Assembly: GCA_040902925.1 (NCBI GenBank)
Contig: JBBDWJ010000111.1
Span: 1-39,129 of the forward strand
DNA: 39,129 nt
Direction: 5' to 3'
Source of the DNA: JBBDWJ01 sp040902925
Lineage (GTDB): Bacteria > Acidobacteriota > Terriglobia > Bryobacterales > UBA6623
Below, in pieces: positions 33,380 to 39,129 of this stretch (the stretch's first letter is position 1; every line of letters starts with the position of its first letter). The translations under genes and the position numbers were made by a program. The notes beneath the pieces are model-generated. The model worked only from the letters and a program-made list of their open reading frames with translations. It was not told where the DNA came from and searched no databases.

Positions 33380-34753
33380 ATGCAGCGATTCGAAGATCTT
33401 TTCCTAACCCGGCGCGAGATGCTGCGCATCGGCGGTCTGACGATGACTGGCTACCACCTGTTGCCGCTCGTGGAGACGCGAGCGCGGGCCGCGGAAAAAA
33501 CCAAGCTGCGCGGCAGCGCGCGCTTCTGCATCTTCGTAATGCTGCAAGGCGGCCCCAGCCACGTCGATTCGTGGGATCTCAAAGAAGGCGCCTGGACGCC
33601 CCAGGATTTCGAAATCCGTGACGTGCCCGGCCTTGGCAAGTGGCCGATGTCGCTCTACCCGAAAATGGCCGAGCGGCGCGAAAAATTCGCGCTCGTGCGC
33701 TCGCTCGAAGCCTGGGAGAGCCAGCATGGCCGCGGGCAATACTACGTGCAGACCGCGCACCAGCACAACCCCGCGCTAGCGCCGGAAGTGCCGCCGGTCG
33801 GCACAGTCGTGGCCCACGAATTTGCGTCGCGCCGGCGCTCCAGCGATTCGCTGCCGCCCTACGTCGCCTTCAACACCTTTCCGCAGGTCGGCCTGATCGG
33901 CCCGGGCTTCATGCCGGCGACCTACGGCGGGTTTCACGTCAACACCGAATCGGACCTTTCGGCGCTTGCGCCGCCCGAGGCCGAGCAAGCCGAGTTTCAC
34001 CGCCGCTGGGACTTGCTCAAGCGTTTCGACGCGCGGCTGCGGACCGACCCCGCTCTCGAGAAAAAGGCCTTCCGCGATTACCACAACCATTACGAAGGCG
34101 CCGTCAGCCTGATGTCAGATCCGCGCAGCGCCGGCGTGTTCAATCTTTCGTCCGCGGACCGCGAGCGCTACGGCAACACCGAAACCGGCACCGCCTTCGC
34201 GCTGGCGCGTAATCTGGTCGTCGCCGACGCCGGAACGCATTTCGTTTTTCTGACGCAGGCCGACTGGGATCACCATTCGAACATCTACCGCGCGGACAAC
34301 CACTACCGTCTCTCTCGCGAGCTCGACCTCGGCCTGAGCCATTTGCTCGATGACCTCGAAGCGGCCAAGCGTCCCGACGGAACGTCCGTGCTCGACGAGA
34401 CGCTGGTGATCGCGATGGGAGAATTCGGCCGCACGCCCGGCTCGCTCACCAACATCGCCGGCCGCGACCACCACCAGTTCGCTTTCACCGGATGCTTCGC
34501 CGGCGGCGGAGTCAAGGGCGGGCAAGTACTCGGCGCGACCGACGAGCAGGGAGCCCGCATCGCCGACACGGGCTGGAGCCAGAAGCGCTCCATCTACATG
34601 GAAGACATCGCCACAACGATCTACTCGGCGATGGGCATCGACTGGGGCAAGACGATCGAGGCAACGCCCTCGGGCCGGCCGTTCCACTACATCGAAATTT
34701 TCTCGCCAACACAGTTGCTGGCTAGCCGCGAAGTCAACGAGCTGTTTGGGTAA
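33380..34753 (+). CDS. DUF1501 protein with Tat-type N-terminus
   Basis: 457 residues from the ATG at 33380; an in-frame TTG at 33359 is possible. The N-terminus reads LTRREMLRIGGLTMTGYHLL, the twin-arginine pattern with a short hydrophobic stretch. The body matches DUF1501, of the alkaline-phosphatase/sulfatase-like fold: FVMLQGGPSHVDSWDLKEG, then THFVFLTQADWDHHSN, then LVIAMGEFGRTPG and AGRDHHQFAFTGCFAGGG, which give the metal-binding His/Asp cluster. It probably acts in the periplasm and partners the preceding DUF1549/DUF1553 protein (107 bp upstream, same direction). Substrate unknown. Confidence 0.95.
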   Translation: MQRFEDLFLTRREMLRIGGLTMTGYHLLPLVETRARAAEKTKLRGSARFCIFVMLQGGPSHVDSWDLKEGAWTPQDFEIRDVPGLGKWPMSLYPKMAERREKFALVRSLEAWESQHGRGQYYVQTAHQHNPALAPEVPPVGTVVAHEFASRRRSSDSLPPYVAFNTFPQVGLIGPGFMPATYGGFHVNTESDLSALAPPEAEQAEFHRRWDLLKRFDARLRTDPALEKKAFRDYHNHYEGAVSLMSDPRSAGVFNLSSADRERYGNTETGTAFALARNLVVADAGTHFVFLTQADWDHHSNIYRADNHYRLSRELDLGLSHLLDDLEAAKRPDGTSVLDETLVIAMGEFGRTPGSLTNIAGRDHHQFAFTGCFAGGGVKGGQVLGATDEQGARIADTGWSQKRSIYMEDIATTIYSAMGIDWGKTIEATPSGRPFHYIEIFSPTQLLASREVNELFG

Positions 34754-34772
34754 CGGAGTTCTCATCAAGGAA

Positions 34773-34836
34773 GGCGGCGGAAGCCGCCCAAGTAGGGACA
34801 GGCGCTCCCGCCTGTCCGCCGGCGCAAATCGCCGGC
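34773..34836. repeat. Triple hairpin between convergent genes
   Basis: Three consecutive perfect stems: GGCGGC-GGAA-GCCGCC, GGACAGGCG-CTCC-CGCCTGTCC, and GCCGGCG-CAAAT-CGCCGGC. They lie between the DUF1501 gene and the AtoE-type gene. They may terminate transcription of both genes. In form the last two resemble the double-hairpin elements elsewhere in the window. Confidence 0.7.
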
Positions 34837-34890
34837 CTTGGTGGCTGCACAATCTTGGTTTGGGCAGTCCTTGCCCGCCGCCACCAACCA

Positions 34891-36291
34891 TCAAACCGCC
34901 GCCGGTATCAGCAGCATCGCCGCCGCGCTGACCAGGAAACAAACCAGCGCTACCAGCGACGTGTAGCCCACCATCTCGCCGAAGCGCAGGCCGGTTACCG
35001 ACAGAATGGGAATTGCCCAAAACGGCTGGATCAGGTTGGTTGTCGAGTCTCCGTAGGCGTAGGCCAGCACCGTGGTCTCGATGGAAACGCGCAATTGCTC
35101 GGCGGCCGGGATCAGGTAGGGCGCTTCGATCAACCACTTGGATCCGGCCGACGGCACGAACAGGTTCAGAACCGCCGAGTACACGTAGACCACCAGAGGA
35201 TACGTCGCGGTGCTCGCGGAGGATGCGAACAGCGCGCCCAGCCAGGCGCCCAGGCCGGTACCGTTCATGACGCCAAAGATTCCAGCATAGAAGGGGAACT
35301 GTAGAATGATTCCCCATGTTGCCCCGACTCCCTCGCGGCAGGCGTGCAGGAAGGACATAGGCCGGCGGTGCAACAGCAAGGCCGCAATCAGGAAAACCAT
35401 GTTGTAGGCGTTAATGGTCCAGCTCGTTCCGAAGCCCTTGGTGACCATCGAGTGGCCCAGCGGATACGCGATCAGCACGATAGCCAGCCAGATCCAGCCG
35501 GGGAAGGCGTCGAGCCAATCGGCGGGGGTGGAAATGGGCGGCTCGGCGGCGGGCGGCTTGGGCAGGATCGCTTCGATCCGTTCGTTCGACAGAGTCACCG
35601 CGCCACGCCGCGGATGCAGCGCGACGACGGTAGCCAGCCCTACGGCGCCGATCACCAGCGTGTAGGCGAGATTAAATCCGCTGAACAGCGTGGTGGTTAC
35701 GGGGATCAGCCGGTCGAGTACGGCGGCGCCGGTCGATGGCTCCAGCAGCGGGTTGCCGGGCGTTGCCAGAATCAGCGGCGCGGAGCTCGAAAGCCCGCCT
35801 CCAAACACCGTGCCCCCTCCCAGATACGCCGCCGCAATCACCACCCGCACGTCAGCCTTTGGATTCCTGCGGCACAGAAATGGGACAAACAGCGCCCCCG
35901 CCACCAGCGCCAGCGCCCAATTCACGTACGCCAGCAGCATGGAGAATACAGCAGTGACGGCGACGGCTTGGCGCGGCTTTGCCGGATTGGGCAGTAACGC
36001 CAGCCGGTCGAGCCAGCGATAGACAGGCCGGGAAGCCACGCAGGCGTGCGCCATCACCATGATGATGGTGAACTGCATGGCCAGCTCGAGCAGGCTCCAC
36101 ATGCCGCCGCCCCACGCCAGCACGGTTTCTTCGACGCCGGCGCCCGCGCCGACGACTGCCAACGCCAAAGCCACAGCCGTGAGCAGCATGCACACCGCCC
36201 AAGAGTTGGGAACCCAGCGCTCGGTAAAGCGCGAGAGGCCTTCGCCCAGTTCGCCGAATCGCTCGATTACGGAAGACATTAGGGAAGACAT
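34891..36291 (-). CDS. atoE: Short-chain fatty acid transporter, AtoE family
   Basis: 466 residues with about ten transmembrane helices. Family hallmarks: SRFTERWVPNSWAVCMLLTA at the N-terminus, the ALALVAGALFVPFLCRRNPK segment, AAYLGGGTVFGGGLSSSAPL, MNGTGLGAWLGALFASSAST, SAVLNLFVPSAGSKWLIEAP, and YGDSTTNLIQPFWAIPILSV near the end. AtoE proteins take up acetoacetate, butyrate and related short-chain acids across the inner membrane. No acetoacetate metabolism genes (atoDAB) are adjacent, so the substrate is assumed from family only. Confidence 0.93.
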   Translation of the reverse strand: MSSLMSSVIERFGELGEGLSRFTERWVPNSWAVCMLLTAVALALAVVGAGAGVEETVLAWGGGMWSLLELAMQFTIIMVMAHACVASRPVYRWLDRLALLPNPAKPRQAVAVTAVFSMLLAYVNWALALVAGALFVPFLCRRNPKADVRVVIAAAYLGGGTVFGGGLSSSAPLILATPGNPLLEPSTGAAVLDRLIPVTTTLFSGFNLAYTLVIGAVGLATVVALHPRRGAVTLSNERIEAILPKPPAAEPPISTPADWLDAFPGWIWLAIVLIAYPLGHSMVTKGFGTSWTINAYNMVFLIAALLLHRRPMSFLHACREGVGATWGIILQFPFYAGIFGVMNGTGLGAWLGALFASSASTATYPLVVYVYSAVLNLFVPSAGSKWLIEAPYLIPAAEQLRVSIETTVLAYAYGDSTTNLIQPFWAIPILSVTGLRFGEMVGYTSLVALVCFLVSAAAMLLIPAAV

Positions 36292-36518
36292 AAAGCCGCA
36301 ACAGACCGGATGAGGGCTTCAATTCTGACACATACGCCCGATAGACACACCCCGGCACAGACGCCCGGGCAGACGTCCGACCCAGGCGGGCGCAAGTGTC
36401 CCGGCCAGGCCTCCCGTGAGCCGATCAATTTCCCTAGGACTTCAGGCCGTTCCTAAGGGGTAGATCGGGTCTTTGGCGTATGGACGTATGACTTGGGTGG
36501 GTTGTAGCCTAGGAACCA

Positions 36519-36950
36519 ATGTATTACCAGAAGTACACCGGGCGGAACGAGGTTCGCAGGGTAATAACCATTCTCCGGACAGTGCTGGTCATCACCCTGG
36601 CGGCGTTAGGCGGCCTCTGGCAGCCTTTGCAGGCGGCCGAACATGTGGTTTCGGTAGCCGACCTACACCGGCAGGTTCGTTCCGCTCAAATGAGCAGGCA
36701 AGCCGGGCTTGAGCAAATCAACGGCTTCTTGCATTCGGAATCCTCCCGCGCGGTGCTTGGCGCATCCACCCTGGATGTGGCGCAAGTGGAGAAGGCGGTG
36801 GGGTTTCTGAGTGACGAAGAAGTAGCCCGGCTTGCCTCTCAGATTCAACGCCTGGAACGCGACATCGCAGCCGGCGCCCTGTCGAACGAACACCTGACCT
36901 ATATCGTCATCGCCCTGGCCGCCGCCATCATTGTGCTGATCGCGACGTAG
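36519..36950 (+). CDS. PA2779-family small membrane-linked protein
   Basis: 143 residues. An N-terminal signal/anchor (about 17-40: ITILRTVLVITLAALGGLWQ) is followed by helical segments VVSVADLHRQVRSAQMSRQA and VEKAVGFLSDEEVARLASQI. It ends with a hydrophobic helix YIVIALAAAIIVLIAT. This matches the PA2779 family, which is regularly encoded next to a PA2778-like C39 cysteine peptidase, as here (11-bp gap). The function of the pair is unknown. Confidence 0.85.
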   Translation: MYYQKYTGRNEVRRVITILRTVLVITLAALGGLWQPLQAAEHVVSVADLHRQVRSAQMSRQAGLEQINGFLHSESSRAVLGASTLDVAQVEKAVGFLSDEEVARLASQIQRLERDIAAGALSNEHLTYIVIALAAAIIVLIAT

Positions 36951-36961
36951 AACGCCACCCC

Positions 36962-37507
36962 GTGATCCCCATTCGAGTCGTTCCGCTCATTCCGGTTGGA
37001 TGCCTATTGCTGGCTCTGACATGCCGGGCGGAGTGGATTGACGTACCCTTTGTCGCCCAGCACCAGAACGGCAGCGAAGCCGCCGCCACCGCGATGGTGA
37101 TGCAGTATTGGGGCGCGAAGGGGCTTGGCGCGGCGGGCAAGGCATCGGACGCCGCCACGATCTACAACAGCATCTATTCGGACCAAACGAACGGCATCGC
37201 CGGGTCGCGCATCGGCGAGTATTTCCGCCGCCAACGCTTCGACGCCTATGTATTTGCGGGCGGCTGGGAAGACCTCGCCTGGCATGTCGCGCGCGGCCGG
37301 CCGCTCATCGTTTGCGTGCGGAATGGCGGCAGCCAGGCGCCGCTCCGCTACGTCGTGGTCGCCGGCCTCGACGAGAAGCAGGGAGTGGTTTTCGTCAACG
37401 ACGCGGCGCGCCGCAAGTTAGACCGCATCGACCGCCGGAGTTTCGAAAGCGATTGGAAGGCCGGCGGCAATTGGACCCTGCTGGCCCTGCCGCAACGGCC
37501 TCGCTGA
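36962..37507 (+). CDS. C39-peptidase-like protein (PA2778-type) lacking the catalytic Cys and His
   Basis: 181 residues from a GTG start. Signal peptide at residues 1-about 22 (VVPLIPVGCLLLALTC). The C39 fold is recognisable: WIDVPFVAQHQNGSEAAATA, then MVMQYWGAKG, GSRIGEYFRRQRFDAYVF, GRPLIVCVRNGG, and RYVVVAGLDEKQGVVFVNDA with FESDWKAGGNWTLLALP at the end. Active C39 enzymes have Cys where this has S38 (QNGS vs Q.GCG) and His where this has R129 (RYVVVAG vs HYVVVAG). D147 is kept. It is therefore probably a non-proteolytic member. It follows PA2779 by 11 bp. Confidence 0.88.
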   Translation: MIPIRVVPLIPVGCLLLALTCRAEWIDVPFVAQHQNGSEAAATAMVMQYWGAKGLGAAGKASDAATIYNSIYSDQTNGIAGSRIGEYFRRQRFDAYVFAGGWEDLAWHVARGRPLIVCVRNGGSQAPLRYVVVAGLDEKQGVVFVNDAARRKLDRIDRRSFESDWKAGGNWTLLALPQRPR

Positions 37508-37623
37508 CCTCTCTACTATTCGACCGTCCGACAGTCGCTGAGTTTTCTCGGTATCCTGTTGCACTGGCCCGTCTCTTTAGCCGCTCCACGGTTTCTGGAG
37601 GCACACGGGCTTGTGGCGAACGG

Positions 37624-38646
37624 ATGGCGGTCAAGCCCAGCAGAAAATGGATTCCGGCGATTCTGATGGCCGTGGTTTTTCCCGCCCTGGCCGTTCATGT
37701 GTCGTGCGTGGCCGTGATCGGGCCGGGAAGCTGGGGATCGGGGATGGAGGAAAAGGCCCCGCTCTGGCTTCCGATCGAGCCCGGTTCGCCCGTGGCGGGC
37801 TATATTGACGAGTTTCGTGGCCGGGAAACTGCCGATCAACCAACGTTCCCTGAAATCGAGGGCGTAAAAGGCAAAGCCTTCTGGAGCGACTATGTTCCGC
37901 CGGAAAACCTTGGCGTGCTGGCCACCCACGAAGGCCAAACGTGGGTCGAGAAACAGCACTTCTACCTGTGGCGCCGCGATGCGGAAGGCGCGGGGGACCG
38001 GCAAGCGGAAAGCGGGTTGGCGCGGGAAATCCAACAGCCGGACGAGGGTCAACCAGGAGAGCCGCCAGAAGATCGGCAGCCGCGGAGCCAGATCAAAGGG
38101 CAGGGAATCCGCGAGCTCGACTTGCCTTCGGAAATGATTCTGGAGCGCCCGACGTTGCTCTCGCGAGGCGGCGAACTGTTTCTGGTGGTCGGGCGCTGGC
38201 GTCCCTGGGCCATTCCCCCGATCGAGAAGCTTTCGCGCTACCTGAAAAGCTACGCTGACCCCACGCTGCGGCCGGAGTTTTTGCTTTACGTGTGCCGGGT
38301 CTCGACTGGGACGCTCGAGTACTGGGGCTCCGGCCACACTCTAAAACCCTCGCCCGACCGGCGCTTCGCGATTCTCCTGCGGTCGGGCGCGATCGGCGCC
38401 GGCTACTACAGCATGCATCTGTGGGATTTCGCGCAGGACCGCCTCACGACCATCGTTTCGCTTCGCGAGGCCGACCAGGGCTCGGGCCGTTCATTCGAGT
38501 ACGACTGGTCGTACGACTCGCGCGCCGTTCATATTGCCGGCGCGACGGGCGGTTTCAAGCGCCGCGGCGGTACGCCACGCTCGCTCGATCTGATTTACCT
38601 GGTTGGGCAGGAAGGCTTTTACGATCTCGAAAGCGGGACCGACTAG
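37624..38646 (+). CDS. Secreted protein of unknown function
   Basis: 340 residues from the ATG at 37624. Signal peptide at residues 1-about 28 (WIPAILMAVVFPALAVHVSC), possibly a lipoprotein Cys at VSC. A proline/glutamate/glutamine-rich low-complexity stretch at about 125-160 (LAREIQQPDEGQPGEPPEDR) is followed by a beta-rich C-terminal region with TLKPSPDRRFAILLRSG, YYSMHLWDFAQDRLTTIV and SFEYDWSYDSRAVHIAG. The 'SPD...A.....' and 'W..DS...' spacing is reminiscent of a WD40/TolB-like propeller fragment, but I cannot name a family. It ends 3 bp into the convergent gene at 38643. Confidence 0.7.
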   Translation: MAVKPSRKWIPAILMAVVFPALAVHVSCVAVIGPGSWGSGMEEKAPLWLPIEPGSPVAGYIDEFRGRETADQPTFPEIEGVKGKAFWSDYVPPENLGVLATHEGQTWVEKQHFYLWRRDAEGAGDRQAESGLAREIQQPDEGQPGEPPEDRQPRSQIKGQGIRELDLPSEMILERPTLLSRGGELFLVVGRWRPWAIPPIEKLSRYLKSYADPTLRPEFLLYVCRVSTGTLEYWGSGHTLKPSPDRRFAILLRSGAIGAGYYSMHLWDFAQDRLTTIVSLREADQGSGRSFEYDWSYDSRAVHIAGATGGFKRRGGTPRSLDLIYLVGQEGFYDLESGTD

Positions 38647-39128
38647 TCACGACTCCGTGTAACAGGCGGAGTGTTCTGCTCGGCGTGCTCGGCTTCGATC
38701 ACGCTGATGGTGCATTCCAGATCGGCGAGAAACAGAATACGCTCGGGCTCCGCGGCCGCCGACGGCGCCAGGGCTCGGCGCACATTCTCAGGCAGGCGCG
38801 GCCTTCCCACGGTCCACAGGGCGCAGAAAAACTCCGTCAACTGCTTGTGCTGCTCCTCGAGGCTGAGGTTGAGCCATTGCGAAAAAGCGTCCTCGTGCCG
38901 TTGCCGGAACAGGGAGCTGACCACCGCCGGCGGGAAGTTCCCGTCGAGCTGGGGGTGATAGTATTGCCCGGCGCCGTTGGTTTGCAGCCCAGCCAGCGTC
39001 ACGAGTTTCCCAAAGACCGTCGGAATATCGCGCAGGATGCCGTCACAGGCCGCCGCCGCTTTGCGCGTCTGAGCGTCGTCGCGCAAGGGTTCGACAGCGG
39101 ACTTGGGTTTTTCGGCGGAACGGCTTTT
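38643..39128 (-). CDS. Unrecognised protein, 5' end outside the window
   Basis: At least 161 residues of an open frame that runs off the right edge. The visible part starts KSRSAEKPKSAVEPLRDDAQ, is mostly helical (ACDGILRDIPTVFGKLVTLA, then HEDAFSQWLNLSLEEQHKQL), and ends EHAEQNTPPVTRSRD. No transmembrane segment or family motif is recognised. Its stop codon overlaps that of the convergent gene at 37624. Its codon usage looks like that of the neighbours, so it is probably real. Confidence 0.65.
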   Translation of the reverse strand, partial: KSRSAEKPKSAVEPLRDDAQTRKAAAACDGILRDIPTVFGKLVTLAGLQTNGAGQYYHPQLDGNFPPAVVSSLFRQRHEDAFSQWLNLSLEEQHKQLTEFFCALWTVGRPRLPENVRRALAPSAAAEPERILFLADLECTISVIEAEHAEQNTPPVTRSRD

Positions 39129-39129
39129 G

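Noticed and set aside
36962..37507. Active C39 cysteine peptidase
   Set aside because: The catalytic Cys and His positions hold Ser and Arg, so an active protease was not called.
1..39129. CRISPR array, prophage or integrase
   Set aside because: The tandem repeats lack unique spacers, and no phage or integrase gene was recognised.

Overview
The window is a 39 kb, high-GC chromosomal stretch that most resembles an Acidobacteriota genome of the Solibacter/Bryobacter type. This inference rests on gene content: two TIGR03437-type domains (a family best known from Solibacter), a DUF1549/DUF1553 plus DUF1501 pair, an NHL-propeller secreted protein, a TonB receptor with a carboxypeptidase-regulatory N-terminus, and a PQQ alcohol dehydrogenase paired with a c-type cytochrome. 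A run of exactly 100 Ns (12068-12167) inside a tandem repeat shows that this is a draft scaffold. One probable frameshift (sulfatase, about 6955) and one in-frame stop (NHL protein, 28298) may be real decay or assembly errors. No phage, transposase, CRISPR array, rRNA or tRNA was recognised.

Layout. 1-9.5 kb: the tail of a GT4 glycosyltransferase, a lone Flp pilin, a sugar isomerase/epimerase, a MaoC-like hydratase, a cold-shock protein, a probable sulfatase-like remnant, a GT-C type membrane protein, a frameshifted sulfatase followed at once by a D-2-hydroxyacid dehydrogenase, and two small proteins (an 11-residue-repeat secreted protein and a glycine-zipper protein). 9.6-12.4 kb: a fused membrane/spermidine-synthase-like protein, then a repeat-rich region with hairpin elements, a 43-bp direct repeat and the gapped 20-bp tandem array.

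12.4-20.1 kb: an RsbRD-N-like sensor domain protein diverges from an OmpR/PhoB-type response regulator. The regulator is followed by a TIGR03437 protein, a large TonB-dependent receptor and a secreted beta-helix-like protein, and the run ends at a strong intrinsic terminator. Arrays of short direct repeats spaced exactly 11 bp apart lie upstream of both the regulator and the TIGR03437 gene. This is the spacing expected for a PhoB/PhoP-type regulator, and it suggests a self-controlled outer-membrane uptake locus. This is the most interesting system in the window.

20.2-24.5 kb: a diheme cytochrome c overlaps a PQQ dehydrogenase that carries the Asp-x-Asp signature linked to lanthanide use. A convergent PL10-like pectate lyase follows. 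25.2-30.7 kb (minus strand): an NHL-repeat/TIGR03437 protein broken by an in-frame stop, followed by a TPR lipoprotein. 31.4-34.8 kb: the DUF1549/DUF1553 plus DUF1501 pair. 34.9-36.3 kb: an AtoE-type short-chain fatty acid transporter. 36.5-39.1 kb: a PA2779-like small protein, a C39-peptidase-like protein that has lost its catalytic Cys and His, and two unrecognised proteins, the last cut by the window end.
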